Shown: positions 17,613 through 26,464, counted from the first letter of the stretch. The stretch: DNA of 64,000 nucleotides from Ahrensia sp. (GCA_002706335.1 PAKZ01000009.1:248001-312000), one strand, 5' to 3'. Notes: generated from the letters alone by a model not told the origin. Numbers and translations are program-made.

Positions 17613-19112
17613 CTATTCCTCCAAACCGAGCTTCTGCTTGACCAGCGCCTGCACGGCCTGCGGATTGGCCTTGCCCTGCGTTGCCTTCATAACCTGACCG
17701 ACGAACCATCCGGCGAGCGTAGGCTTGGCCTTGGCCTGTTCCACCTTGTCGGGATTTGCGGCGATGATCTCGTCGACCGCCTTTTCTATGGCGCCGGTGT
17801 CAGTGACCTGCTTCATGCCGCGGGCCTCGACGATCGCCGCCGGCTCGCCGCCCTCGTTCCAGACGATCTCGAACAGGTCCTTCGCGATCTTGCCGGATAT
17901 GTCGCCGCTTTTGATGAGGTCGATGATGCCGCCAAGCTGGCCCGGATCGACCGGCGTTTCGTCAATGGACAGGCCGGCCTTGTTCAGCGCGCCAAGAAGA
18001 TCGTTGATCACCCAGTTCGCCGCAGCCTTCGCGTCGCGTCCATCCGCCACCTTTTCGAAATAGTCCGCGATCGCCCTCTCCGACACCAGGATCGAGGCAT
18101 CATATGCCGAGAGGCCGAGAGAAACAAATCGGTCTTTCTTCTCGTCCGGCAGTTCCGGCAGGTCCTTGGCCAGTTCGGCTACGAAAGCGTCGTCGAATTC
18201 GAGCGGCAGCAAGTCCGGATCGGGGAAATACCGATAGTCATGCGCGTCCTCCTTGGAGCGCATGGCGCGGGTTTCGCCCTTGGCGGCATCGAAAAGCCGC
18301 GTTTCCTGGTCGATCGTGCCGCCGTCTTCAAGAATTGCGATCTGGCGGCGCGCCTCATATTCGATCGCCTGCCCGATGAAGCGGATCGAGTTGACGTTCT
18401 TGATCTCGCAGCGCGTGCCGAACTCGCCGCCCGGTTTGCGCACGGAGACATTGACGTCGGCGCGCATCGAGCCCTCGTCCATGTTTCCATCGCAAGTGCC
18501 GAGATAACGCACGATCGAGCGCAGCTTGGTCATATAGGCTTTGGCCTCGTCGGACGAGCGAAGGTCCGGCTTGGAAACGATCTCCATCAGCGCGACGCCG
18601 GAACGGTTGAGATCGATATAGGACATCGTCGGATGCTGGTCGTGCATGGACTTGCCCGCATCCTGTTCGAGATGCAGCCGCTCGATGCCGATCTCGACAT
18701 CCTCGAAGTTGCCCTGCTTGTCCGGACCGACCGAAATGATGATCTTCCCCTCGCCGACGATCGGATCCTTGAACTGGGAGATCTGGTAGCCCTGCGGCAG
18801 ATCCGGGAAGAAATAGTTCTTGCGGTCGAAGATCGAGCGATTGTTGATCTCCGCCTTCAGGCCGAGCCCCGTACGCACCGCCTGCCTGACGCATTCCACG
18901 TTGATGACAGGCAGCATGCCGGGCATCGCCGCATCGACCAGCGAAACGTTATTATTCGGCTCGGCACCGAATTCGGTCGCGGCGCCGGAAAACAGCTTCG
19001 AATTGGATATCACCTGGGCATGGACCTCCATGCCGATGATGACCTCCCAATCGCCAGTGGCGCCGGGAATAAAGCGTTTCGGTTCGGGTATGCGGGTATC
19101 GACGAGGGACAT
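17613..19112 (-). CDS. gatB: Aspartyl/glutamyl-tRNA amidotransferase subunit B
   Basis: The 499-residue tRNA-binding and kinase subunit of GatCAB, which converts misacylated Glu-tRNA(Gln) or Asp-tRNA(Asn) to the amide form. Landmarks are [78 protein letters not shown] and the C-terminal YqeY-like tail ([16 protein letters not shown]). Start at 19112 ([12 protein letters not shown]) gives standard length; longer readings to 19370 are spurious. Unusually, gatB is about 5 kb from gatCA in this window. Confidence 0.97.
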   Translation of the reverse strand: MSLVDTRIPEPKRFIPGATGDWEVIIGMEVHAQVISNSKLFSGAATEFGAEPNNNVSLVDAAMPGMLPVINVECVRQAVRTGLGLKAEINNRSIFDRKNYFFPDLPQGYQISQFKDPIVGEGKIIISVGPDKQGNFEDVEIGIERLHLEQDAGKSMHDQHPTMSYIDLNRSGVALMEIVSKPDLRSSDEAKAYMTKLRSIVRYLGTCDGNMDEGSMRADVNVSVRKPGGEFGTRCEIKNVNSIRFIGQAIEYEARRQIAILEDGGTIDQETRLFDAAKGETRAMRSKEDAHDYRYFPDPDLLPLEFDDAFVAELAKDLPELPDEKKDRFVSLGLSAYDASILVSERAIADYFEKVADGRDAKAAANWVINDLLGALNKAGLSIDETPVDPGQLGGIIDLIKSGDISGKIAKDLFEIVWNEGGEPAAIVEARGMKQVTDTGAIEKAVDEIIAANPDKVEQAKAKPTLAGWFVGQVMKATQGKANPQAVQALVKQKLGLEE

Positions 19113-19233
19113 TATGCGCTTTTCGGTTCGGAACGTTTCCCGTTTCGTTAGTGCAACGCAATAATGGCTGCAAGCCGCTTTTGCTTGGCGGAAGGTGCGC
19201 GCGGCGTCCGCAAGAGGTCCTTGCCGTCCTGTA

Positions 19234-19380
19234 TCACTGGGTCTCGACTGAGAGCCCCTTTTCCCCGAGCTCGATCTTGATGCCTTCCGGCTTCTGCTGT
19301 TCCTTGTAGTAAAGATAACCGAGCACGGCGACCGCGACCACGAGAGCGGCGACGACGACGTTAAGGACATTTCGGTTCAT
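19234..19380 (-). CDS. Small single-pass membrane protein
   Basis: A 48-residue protein with one N-terminal transmembrane segment (about residues 4-23, [20 protein letters not shown]) followed by a short, charged tail [17 protein letters not shown]. Similar tiny proteins with a VLGY ending of the helix and an I-X-I-X-X-G tail are widespread in Rhizobiales, with no known role. The ATG at 19380 has AGGAAA eight bases upstream. It is 120 bases before gatB on the same strand, so it may be cotranscribed. Confidence 0.7.
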   Translation of the reverse strand: MNRNVLNVVVAALVVAVAVLGYLYYKEQQKPEGIKIELGEKGLSVETQ

Positions 19381-19552
19381 TCGGGCGTTTCCTGACTGGG
19401 TTGCGACTCAGGTGGCGAGCCTATCCGAATTCCGCCCCCGCGGGGAGACGGGAGAGAGCCCGCCACTATCCGGGCGTTTGACCAGGATCAATGTCGAACC
19501 TCGCAAAGCGCGGAACACTGCCTCACGACACAGTCGAAAGAGGGGAAATCCT

Positions 19553-19840
19553 ATGCTGTCCTTCCGTCATTTCTTTCCGGCGCCCGAAAAAGGCTGGCTG
19601 TTCAATGTCATGGTCGACAAGCTTGGCATGCGAGCCGGACTGGAATCGCGTTCGAGCAGCGAGGCCGTCGCCAAGCGTGCGCAGGCGCGGTGCGCCGATT
19701 GCGGTCGGGAAGACACATGCCAGGTCTGGCTGTCCGAGAACGACACGCCCGACGAAGCCCCCTATTTCTGCAAGAACCACGATCTGTTCGAGCGCCTGAA
19801 ACACGACATCGAGGTAGAGGCCGCACTGCAGACCGCCTGA
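19553..19840 (+). CDS. DUF6455-like small protein
   Basis: A 95-residue protein. The N-terminal half (MLSFRHFFPAPEKGWLFNVM, then VDKLGMRAGLESRSSSEAVA) resembles DUF6455 proteins. The C-terminal half has a possible metal-binding set: CADCGREDTCQVWL, and a Cys-His pair in PYFCKNHDL. Function is unknown. ATG 19553 is preceded by GAGGGG; a longer reading from 19412 has no such site. It points toward the vWA gene, whose terminator lies between them. Confidence 0.72.
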   Translation: MLSFRHFFPAPEKGWLFNVMVDKLGMRAGLESRSSSEAVAKRAQARCADCGREDTCQVWLSENDTPDEAPYFCKNHDLFERLKHDIEVEAALQTA

Positions 19841-19887
19841 CGCGGCTCCCGGTTCCGGCCATTCGGATGTTCCTCCCCGCGCCGGAC

Positions 19888-19927
19888 CCCAAAAAGAGCC
19901 CCCGGACAGCTCCGCCCGGGGGCTCTT
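19888..19927 (-). terminator. Rho-independent terminator of the vWA gene
   Basis: A perfect 12-base stem, AAGAGCCCCCGG (19894-19905) and CCGGGGGCTCTT (19916-19927), has a T run only in the minus-strand direction. It therefore ends transcription of the vWA-domain gene, whose stop lies 16 bases upstream. It may also act weakly on the DUF6455-like gene. Confidence 0.85.
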
Positions 19928-19942
19928 CCATACCTTTGAAAT

Positions 19943-21814
19943 CTACTCCACCGTCACTTCGGACCGCTCCGCGGCGGTGACCGTCGCGGTGGCCTCCTTC
20001 TTCTCTCCCTGGTTGTCGCCGATCGTGGCGATGACCAGATAGTCCCCGGGATTGAGGGTGACCTGGAATTCCTCGCCATAGGTTCCGTCGATCTGCTTGC
20101 GATTGCCCTGCAGATCGGCCCTGCCCTCATAGACATCGATGCGATAGGCACCCGGTGCCGATGCGAAGAGCACGCCGGCATTGATGTTCACCACCGCCTC
20201 GGTCATCTCGCCGCGCGTCACAGTGACCGGCTGTTCGGCGATGGCCTTGTCGAGGCGGGCCTGGACGACATAGTCGCCGGGCGGCAACTTGAATTCGTTG
20301 CCGGGACCATAGCCTCCATCGAACTGCTTGCGCTTGCCGTCGAGCGACTTCTTGCCCGACAGGACATCGACGCGCAGGCCGCTCGCCTCGACGGCGGGAC
20401 CGCCCTCGGCATAGACGGCGTTGATGGAGAGAATGCCGATGCCCATGACGACGTCACGCTGGACGGTTTCACCGGCTTTCAGGGTGAAGCTCTCCTCGGC
20501 GTTCGCCTCGCCGAGGCGCGTGGTCAGCTTCCCCTCGCCGGCCGGCACGACCTTCATGCCCTCGCCATAGCCGCCATCCCGCACGTCGCCGATTTCGAGG
20601 TCGAAACGCGCGCCCGAATCCACATCAGCGCCGTCATCCGGCAACACACGGACAGTAACGACGCCCGCGTCGAGTACGAGATCGCGATCGATTGTCTCGC
20701 CCTCCGTCACCTCGACCACCGTTTCCGAGACAACCATGTCCTTGCGGTAGCGCAGGAGATAGCGGCCCGGTGCGAGCGTCGTGGTGAAGGCCGTGTCGTA
20801 TCCGCCTTCGACGGAATTCTTGGCCGGATTGTCGCCCTCCATCGGGAAATAATCCCAACGGCCATTGAGATCATAGTCAGGGCCACCTTCGGCGAGCACC
20901 GCCTTGATTGTGACATTGTCCTGCAGCGCCACCCGGTCGGCGATAGCACCGGAAATGCAGCAATCGTTCTCGACCTTCTCAGGGGCCGGAGTTTTCAGCC
21001 AGCAGCGCGCCTGCTCGCCCTGCACACCCGGCTTGACGAATGTCCACGCCATGCATTTGTTCTCTCCGACGCATTCGGCCTGGCACAGTGCGGGATCAGC
21101 CGTGGCCAGATCGAGCGAACGGAAATCGCTTCCCGGACGGTCGATACCGTCCTCCATGCCCTCGCCGATCGAATAGGCTGGTTCCGGCTCCGGCGCGGCG
21201 GCGACGGTCTGCGTCAGGGCGTCGGACAATTCATCGGCGTCCTTGGCCTGCAGATAGCGCCCGCCGGTGTTCTCTGCGAGACAGGAAACCTGCTTGCCTT
21301 CCTCCTCCGAAAGCCCGAAACCGATCACGTGGACGGTAAAGTCGACACCGGCCTGTTCCATTTCGCTGGCCGCCGCGCAGGGATCGGCCTCGCAGGTCTC
21401 GATCCCGTCGGTCACCAGAATGACCGTCGCCTTGTCTTCGGTGAATTTGAGCGATTGCGCCGCCTGACGGACGGCGTCGGTGAGCGGCGTCTTGCCTTTC
21501 GGATTAAGCCCGTTGACAGCATCGGCAATGGTCTGCCGCGTGCCAGGGGCCGGCGCAACGACCTCCTCGATATCCGAGCAGACGCCCTTTTCGCGGTGGC
21601 CATAGGCAATCAGACCCAATTCCATGTCACCGGGAATGGATGGCAAGACATCGCCGAGCGTTTCGCGGGCGATCTCGATCTTGGTCTTGCCGCCGATCCG
21701 TCCCCACATGGACCCGGACGCGTCCATGACGATGATGGCCCGGTCCGCGGCGAAAGCCGAGCCGGCGGTGAACAGGACGGAAAAGAGAAAGAACAATCGT
21801 AAGGCAGCGCGCAT
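19943..21814 (-). CDS. Secreted vWA-PAN-repeat protein
   Basis: A 623-residue exported protein. After a signal peptide (1-23) comes a von Willebrand A domain (about 25-190) with a complete MIDAS start, DASGSMWG (Asp31, Ser33, Ser35), and VTDGIETC. A PAN/Apple-like Cys-rich domain follows (about 222-288, with CQAEC, CMAWTF and a Cys pair at the end). The remainder is four repeats of about 80 residues, each with a GGYG-like turn and a PGxY core, likely beta-sandwich folds (carboxypeptidase-regulatory-like). Such proteins probably bind ligands outside the inner membrane; exact role is unknown. Start at 21814 follows GGAGATGAAGCC. It lies in the segment between gatA and gatB and has its own terminator. 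Confidence 0.9.
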   Translation of the reverse strand: MRAALRLFFLFSVLFTAGSAFAADRAIIVMDASGSMWGRIGGKTKIEIARETLGDVLPSIPGDMELGLIAYGHREKGVCSDIEEVVAPAPGTRQTIADAVNGLNPKGKTPLTDAVRQAAQSLKFTEDKATVILVTDGIETCEADPCAAASEMEQAGVDFTVHVIGFGLSEEEGKQVSCLAENTGGRYLQAKDADELSDALTQTVAAAPEPEPAYSIGEGMEDGIDRPGSDFRSLDLATADPALCQAECVGENKCMAWTFVKPGVQGEQARCWLKTPAPEKVENDCCISGAIADRVALQDNVTIKAVLAEGGPDYDLNGRWDYFPMEGDNPAKNSVEGGYDTAFTTTLAPGRYLLRYRKDMVVSETVVEVTEGETIDRDLVLDAGVVTVRVLPDDGADVDSGARFDLEIGDVRDGGYGEGMKVVPAGEGKLTTRLGEANAEESFTLKAGETVQRDVVMGIGILSINAVYAEGGPAVEASGLRVDVLSGKKSLDGKRKQFDGGYGPGNEFKLPPGDYVVQARLDKAIAEQPVTVTRGEMTEAVVNINAGVLFASAPGAYRIDVYEGRADLQGNRKQIDGTYGEEFQVTLNPGDYLVIATIGDNQGEKKEATATVTAAERSEVTVE

Positions 21815-22516
21815 GGCTTCATCTCCATTGTCGAGAAAACACATAGGCTTCACGCATATTCCGCCATGCCTGCGGCGCGTGTGCCAATACGCACAGAAGG
21901 ATGGAAAATCGGATCCGTAATGCAGCTCAGGCAGCGCGCCCTTAGGACCGCCCGGCATGAATTCGGTTTATCAATCGATTGGCGAACGCAGCAGAATCCG
22001 GCACCAGGGGAAATGCGTTCAGAGGGAATGATTGCGGCGGCTGTCGACGTACTCAATACGCTGTCGACGAGGTGCACGCCGCCGCATTCCATGCACTTGG
22101 CATTACCCAACCCCAGATACCGCCTGTCGCCAGCCGGCCGTGGACCCCGTTGATTTCTCCCAAAACGCAATTGGGGCCGCAAGCAATAAATGCCTTTTTT
22201 CAACAGGTAACGGCAGGATCATCAAGTAGCGATGCGATCGTCTGTGGCATTCATGCAACTTATCCGAGCAGAGTGTTTCAATTCAGGACACTCAGTGTTC
22301 GGCAATGCGGCTGCGGCATAAAAGGCGCTGGACACGCACTTGGCGACCGCCTATCCGAAAATCCGACACAGGAGTTTTGATGTTCGGTTCGTCCGAGACC
22401 CGGTAATGCCCTGACCGCCTTTCGGCGGGACAGGGCCACCTCTGGAAGCCGGCCGCCCAGCGCGGCGGCCAATCCATTGGCGCGGCCATATGGCCGCAAG
22501 ACCGGTATCCGACATC
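21815..22516. other. 700-base stretch without a supported gene
   Basis: No frame here has both codon use and composition like the neighbours. The part from about 22150 to 22400 is poorer in GC than the genes around it, with a small CCCAA/TTGGG hairpin near 22159-22175. Near its right end is a perfect 16-base palindrome. The stretch may hold promoters for the vWA gene and the yjhX-like gene, or decayed coding sequence. Confidence 0.4.
22482..22497. promoter_or_regulatory. Perfect 16-base palindrome before the TopAI-like gene
   Basis: GCGGCCATATGGCCGC is a perfect inverted repeat that ends 19 bases before the ATG of the YjhX/TopAI-like gene. A homodimeric repressor could use it, which would fit toxin-type autoregulation. 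There is no direct evidence of function. Confidence 0.3.
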
Positions 22517-22771
22517 ATGGACATCTCTCGCGCCGAACAGCGCGTTCTTCACCTGCTCGCGCAAGGCGGGCACATCGAAATCATCAGGCAGAACAGGCAA
22601 ATCGTCCGCGCCGATTGTATCACGCGCGACGGTTGGCTCTATCCGGGTCTCGACCCGGAACTGTTCCGCAAGCTTAAGCGGCGACGCATCATCGCCTCGA
22701 AAAACGGCGGACCGTACCGCATCACGCGGCGCGGGCTCGAACTGGTTCGCGGCCAGTTGGACAACCGCTAG
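22517..22771 (+). CDS. YjhX/TopAI-family (UPF0386) protein
   Basis: An 84-residue protein closely matching the pattern of the UPF0386/YjhX family: MDISRAEQRVLHLLAQGGHI at the start, a Cys-containing strand (RADCITRDGWLYPG), FRKLKRRRIIASKNGGPYRI and the diagnostic end VRGQLDNR. E. coli YjhX is TopAI, a toxin that inhibits topoisomerase I and is neutralised by the GNAT-like YjhQ. Alphaproteobacteria carry YjhX homologues without a known partner; I see no yjhQ-like gene next to this one. The ATG at 22517 gives family length; the in-frame start at 22490 is not supported. Confidence 0.85.
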   Translation: MDISRAEQRVLHLLAQGGHIEIIRQNRQIVRADCITRDGWLYPGLDPELFRKLKRRRIIASKNGGPYRITRRGLELVRGQLDNR

Positions 22772-22789
22772 GAAACGGCCGCGCGGCGG

Positions 22790-23158
22790 ATGGCTGTCGC
22801 GCGGCACTTGTATGCCGCTTGCCGTCGCGGCCTACGCGTCTGTAAATCGGATCATCACCGATTCCATTCTGGATACAGGGCGGCTGCTCTTGCGGCGCGC
22901 GACGCCTACGACGTGTTCGGGTGGAAACTCGTCGAAACGCACCTGCTCGACAGCAAATTCGCCGCCCGCAAGCTGATTGAACATCTCGGAGGCGAGGCGA
23001 TCGTCCGCGAGCTATTTCCCGACAGTCGGGAACGCAACGTATTCCGGATACCCCGAAGCAGATATTTCGGGCGTCAGCGCAGCGCCGCTCGCATTGCAGC
23101 GCACTCCTCCTCGGCTGTCCCCTGCCCGCGTTCCCGGCCGGCGCGACGATACCAGTAG
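22790..23158 (+). CDS. Hypothetical ORF, possibly decayed
   Basis: The central 55 residues (about 30-85) read like real protein, with balanced composition (ARDAYDVFGWKLVETHLLDS, then a helix KLIEHLGGEAIVRELF) and GC-rich third positions. The first 30 and last 35 residues are Arg/Ser-rich and look random, and the end runs antisense across the 23074-23337 gene. This suggests a gene that has lost its proper start or stop. I do not recognise the family. Confidence 0.35.
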   Translation: MAVARHLYAACRRGLRVCKSDHHRFHSGYRAAALAARDAYDVFGWKLVETHLLDSKFAARKLIEHLGGEAIVRELFPDSRERNVFRIPRSRYFGRQRSAARIAAHSSSAVPCPRSRPARRYQ

Positions 23159-23337
23159 GCGGCGTTCCGGTCGTCGCCCTCGATGCGATGGCAGAGGGCA
23201 TGCAGCCAGTCGAAATCGGCGATGCCCTCGTGGTCCTGCGCTATTTCATGCGCCCTGTTCCAGCCGGTCCCAAGCGTGAAACCCCCGGCTTTCAGACAAT
23301 CGAGCGCTTCGGCAATCAAGTCGGAATGTTCAGCCAT
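23074..23337 (-). CDS. Conserved hypothetical protein, likely helical
   Basis: An 87-residue protein with a composition and pattern typical of a small family found in Rhizobiales: an N-terminal helix (MAEHSDLIAEALDCLKAGGF), then HEIAQDHEGIADFDWLHALCHRIEGDDRNAAYWYRRAGR. The WLHALCHRIEGD and YWYRRAG motifs are conserved in the relatives I recall. The repeated helix pattern recalls a TPR-like unit. No function is known. It is convergent with, and overlapped by, the doubtful ORF at 22790-23158. Confidence 0.75.
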   Translation of the reverse strand: MAEHSDLIAEALDCLKAGGFTLGTGWNRAHEIAQDHEGIADFDWLHALCHRIEGDDRNAAYWYRRAGRERGQGTAEEECAAMRAALR

Positions 23338-23508
23338 CGGGTGTTATCTCTTTCATATCGTTCATGTATTCTCCTGGGTGGCGACCAGTATGCATTTCGC
23401 TGGATACTGCGAGGCTTTCGTATTTTTCAAATAGAAAAACACACACTCGACTACGCATACGCTTTCTTAAAGGATACCGGCGCATATCGGGGGTTGAAGG
23501 AGGAGTAC

Positions 23509-24042
23509 GTGCAGTATTCAACGGTCCTCATGTTCTCGATCCTGACGGCCGGTGCGGTCGGCGGCGCTGCATCCTATCTGGGCGCGGGCGGCGAAGCCGA
23601 CTCGGTCGGCGCCGTGATCCATGAGGCACGCTCCTCCATCCGCGACAAGATGCGCGATATGGACAACTCCTACTACAAACGCACCGAAGCCTATGAAGCC
23701 TGCGCACAAGCCTATGGCGGCAGAATGGCCGGCAAACTGGCCAATGGCGAGATCACGCTGACCTGCGAGTGTTTCGACCGGTCGACGGACTTGCTGCGCG
23801 GGCTCGACCGCGAGACGGCCCTGAAGGCGCTCGGTCCCGGTCCCGACACGGACCCGGGCGAAAAGATCAGAATCACCGTGGCGGCGAATCGCGTGCTCAA
23901 TCATTGCGACATCGAGCCATGGACCGGTGGACCGGCCGTGCCCATTGTCGAGCTCCGGAACAAAGACCGGGTCGCGGCCTCCGAGTCACCGAAGAAGGCG
24001 ACGGCACAGCCCTTTTCGGAGGGTCTTCGCGGCTCCTATTGA
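23509..24042 (+). CDS. Hypothetical membrane-anchored protein, GTG start
   Basis: A 177-residue protein I do not recognise. It begins at GTG 23509, five bases after AAGGAGGAG, one of the best ribosome binding sites in the window. The N-terminus is a signal anchor (about 3-24, STVLMFSILTAGAVGGAASYL); the rest is soluble and has Cys residues in ACAQAYGG, TCECFDRSTDLLRG and NHCDIEPW. The upstream 170 bases (23338-23508) are AT-richer than the surroundings and probably hold its promoter. It lies just before the convergent gatA gene. Confidence 0.72.
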   Translation: MQYSTVLMFSILTAGAVGGAASYLGAGGEADSVGAVIHEARSSIRDKMRDMDNSYYKRTEAYEACAQAYGGRMAGKLANGEITLTCECFDRSTDLLRGLDRETALKALGPGPDTDPGEKIRITVAANRVLNHCDIEPWTGGPAVPIVELRNKDRVAASESPKKATAQPFSEGLRGSY

Positions 24043-24139
24043 ACAGGCGACCACGGTCCGATCTCAGAGTTCCCTGACGAAGCCTCGGATGGCGAAGTAG
24101 AAAACGACCAGGATCGCAGCGGCGATCGTGGAACCTGGC

Positions 24140-25621
24140 TTACCACCACTTCGAAGGCGCGAACTTTCCCGCGGCCTGCTCCAGCACATGACCGGTTCTA
24201 AACAGCGTTTCCTCGTCAAAGGGTTTGCCGATGACTTGCAGGCCAAGCGGCAGGCCCTGCTGGTCGAGACCGGCGGGAACGGCGATGCCCGGAAGACCGG
24301 CCATGTTCACTGTCACCGTGAAGATGTCGTTCAGATACATCTTGACCGGATCGGCGTGCAAATCCTGATCGGCGATGCCGAAGGCGGCGGATGGCGTCGC
24401 CGGGGTCAGGATCGCGTCGACGCCCGCGTCAAAGACGGTCTCGAAATCGCGCTTGATGAGCGTCCGGACCTTCTGCGCCTTCAGATAGTAGGCGTCGTAG
24501 TAGCCGGCCGACAGCACATAGGTGCCGATCATGATGCGGCGCTTGACCTCGGCGCCGAAGCCTTCTGCGCGGGTCTTCTCGTACATATCGATGATGTCCT
24601 TGCCCGGAACGCGCAGTCCATAGCGCACGCCGTCGTAACGGGCGAGGTTCGACGAAGCTTCCGCCGGCGCGACGATGTAATAGGCCGGCAGCGCGTATTT
24701 GGTGTGCGGCAGGGAGATGTCGACGATCTCGGCACCGGCATCCTTCAGCCAGGCGATGCCCTGCTGCCACAGCGTTTCGATCTCCTCTGGCATTCCGTCC
24801 ATGCGATATTCCGCCGGTATGCCGATCTTCATGCCTTTGACCGAACCGCCGATCGCGGCCTCGTAATCCGGCACTGGCAGGTCGACGGAAGTGGTGTCCT
24901 TGTCATCGACGGAGGCCATGGACTTCAGCAGGATCGCGGCGTCGCGGACGTCGCGGGCGATCGGCCCCGCCTGATCGAGAGAGGACGCGAAGGCGACCAT
25001 TCCCCACCGCGAGCAGCGGCCATAGGTCGGCTTGATGCCGACAGTGCCGGTGAAAGCAGCCGGCTGGCGGATCGAGCCGCCCGTGTCGGAAGCGGTCGCA
25101 GCGGCGCAGAGATGCGCGGCAACGGCGGAAGCCGAACCGCCAGAGGAGCCGCCGGGCACGAGATCCCTGTTGGAGCCCTCGGCGCGCCACGGGTTCACGA
25201 CCGGGCCGTAATAGGAGGTCTCGTTCGACGAGCCCATGGCGAACTCGTCCATGTTCAACTTGCCGAGCATGACCGCGCCATCGGCCCATAGATTGGCGGT
25301 CACGGTCGATTCGTAGCGCGGCTCGAAGCCGTCGAGCACGTGGCTGCAGGCCTGGGTATGGACGCCTTCGGTGGCGTAGAGATCCTTGACGCCGAGCGGA
25401 ATGCCTTCCAGCGCTCCGGCCTTGCCTGCGGCAATGCGCTCGTCAGAGGCCTTGGCCATCTCGCGCGCCTTGTCCGGCGTCACTTTCACATAGGCGTTCA
25501 ACGCCTCGTTGGCGCTGTCGATGGCGGCCAGATAGGCATCCGTCAGCTCGGTGGCGGTGAACTCCTTGGCGGCCAGCTTGTCGCGCGCTTCGGCAATGGT
25601 AAGGCTGGTCAGGTCGGTCAT
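24140..25621 (-). CDS. gatA: Aspartyl/glutamyl-tRNA amidotransferase subunit A
   Basis: The 493-residue amidase subunit of GatCAB, which releases ammonia from glutamine or asparagine for tRNA amidation. The Lys-cisSer-Ser triad is visible: Lys79 in [10 protein letters not shown], Ser160 in GGSSGGSAS and the nucleophile Ser183 in DTGGSIRQP. Other family stretches are [18 protein letters not shown] and the C-terminal KFAPSKWW. The start at 25621 overlaps the stop of the upstream GNAT gene (ATGA), so the order gatC-GNAT-gatA is one operon. Confidence 0.97.
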   Translation of the reverse strand: MTDLTSLTIAEARDKLAAKEFTATELTDAYLAAIDSANEALNAYVKVTPDKAREMAKASDERIAAGKAGALEGIPLGVKDLYATEGVHTQACSHVLDGFEPRYESTVTANLWADGAVMLGKLNMDEFAMGSSNETSYYGPVVNPWRAEGSNRDLVPGGSSGGSASAVAAHLCAAATASDTGGSIRQPAAFTGTVGIKPTYGRCSRWGMVAFASSLDQAGPIARDVRDAAILLKSMASVDDKDTTSVDLPVPDYEAAIGGSVKGMKIGIPAEYRMDGMPEEIETLWQQGIAWLKDAGAEIVDISLPHTKYALPAYYIVAPAEASSNLARYDGVRYGLRVPGKDIIDMYEKTRAEGFGAEVKRRIMIGTYVLSAGYYDAYYLKAQKVRTLIKRDFETVFDAGVDAILTPATPSAAFGIADQDLHADPVKMYLNDIFTVTVNMAGLPGIAVPAGLDQQGLPLGLQVIGKPFDEETLFRTGHVLEQAAGKFAPSKWW

Positions 25622-26088
25622 GCGGTCAGCTTCTTTTCGTAAAAGACGTTGTATTGCGTATCGGGATAATCTGCGAAAACCGTGCCGCGGACGAAGCCGC
25701 AGCGTTCATAGACGGCCCAGGTGTCGGCGAACGGGTCGGTGCCGCCGGTTTCGAGCTTCAATTCGGCAAGCCCGCGCTCGCGCGCCTCGGCCTCGATCGC
25801 CTCAAGAAGCTTGCGGCCGACACCGGAGCCGCGCACAACGGGGTCGGTGTACATGCGTTTGACCTCGCCGAAGCTTCCGTCATGAACCTTCAGCGCGCCC
25901 ATGCCGATGGCCTTGCCGGTCTCGTCGCGGGCCACGAACAACACAGTCTCGGGCCCGGCCATCTGCTCGACTGTCATCTGGAACTGGAATTCGCGCGGCG
26001 ACAGCGGAATGAGGTGATCGTTGAGTGCGCCGACCATGGAGCGCACATCATCCTGCAGCGGCGTCTCGCAAGTGATGGTGACCGCCAT
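25618..26088 (-). CDS. GNAT family N-acetyltransferase inside the gat operon
   Basis: A 156-residue GNAT with the core [20 protein letters not shown], the acetyl-CoA loop [12 protein letters not shown] and the C-terminal YERCGFVRG. It sits between gatC (6 bases upstream) and gatA, sharing ATGA with gatA. Genes of this type appear in the same place in other rhizobia, so the link to the amidotransferase operon is conserved, but a functional link to tRNA amidation has not been shown. Confidence 0.92.
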   Translation of the reverse strand: MAVTITCETPLQDDVRSMVGALNDHLIPLSPREFQFQMTVEQMAGPETVLFVARDETGKAIGMGALKVHDGSFGEVKRMYTDPVVRGSGVGRKLLEAIEAEARERGLAELKLETGGTDPFADTWAVYERCGFVRGTVFADYPDTQYNVFYEKKLTA

Positions 26089-26094
26089 CGGCGA

Positions 26095-26382
26095 TTACTC
26101 CACCACCTTGGGCACCAGGAAGAAATTATCTTCTGTCGCCGGCGCATTCGCGACGATGTCGTCGGCCTTGTCGCCGTCTGTAACCTCATCGACGCGCTTC
26201 TTCATCTCCATCGGCGTGACCGAGGTCATCGCCTCGACGCCGGAGACGTCGACCTCGTCCAGTTGCTCGACGAATCCGAGGATCGTGTTGAGTTCGCCTT
26301 CCATCTTCGCCGCTTCCTCTTCGGTGACGGCGATACGGGCAAGTTTGGCGACGCGCTTGACGGTGGCAAGGTCGACGGACAT
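26095..26382 (-). CDS. gatC: Aspartyl/glutamyl-tRNA amidotransferase subunit C
   Basis: The 95-residue belt subunit that wraps GatA and stabilises the complex. Characteristic segments are [20 protein letters not shown], the [20 protein letters not shown] helix and the proline-free C-terminal extension ending FFLVPKVVE, which packs against GatA/B. First gene of the gatC-GNAT-gatA operon. Confidence 0.95.
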   Translation of the reverse strand: MSVDLATVKRVAKLARIAVTEEEAAKMEGELNTILGFVEQLDEVDVSGVEAMTSVTPMEMKKRVDEVTDGDKADDIVANAPATEDNFFLVPKVVE

Positions 26383-26464
26383 GGAATTCTCCGGGAGATC
26401 ATTCGCTTTCGCCCGCTATAGCCCTGGCATTTGCGCGGCGCAACACGGCGCCGCGCGAAACGGC

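Noticed and set aside
17529-19151. 540-codon open frame on the plus strand
   Set aside because: Antisense to gatB and the preceding GNAT gene; composition of a shadow frame and no ribosome site.
19894-19927. Terminator for the plus-strand DUF6455-like gene
   Set aside because: The T run exists only in the minus-strand direction, so I assign the hairpin to the vWA gene.
21850-22203. 117-codon open frame on the minus strand upstream of the vWA gene
   Set aside because: No domain, unnatural composition, and no ribosome site; treated as intergenic.
24064-24139. Short membrane-like reading after gatA (STIAAAILVVFYFAIRGFV, then REL)
   Set aside because: It looks like a small membrane protein but has no ATG, GTG or TTG start outside the gatA coding end. 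It could be a decayed small gene.
24128-25291. 387-codon open frame on the plus strand
   Set aside because: Antisense to gatA; no recognisable domain.
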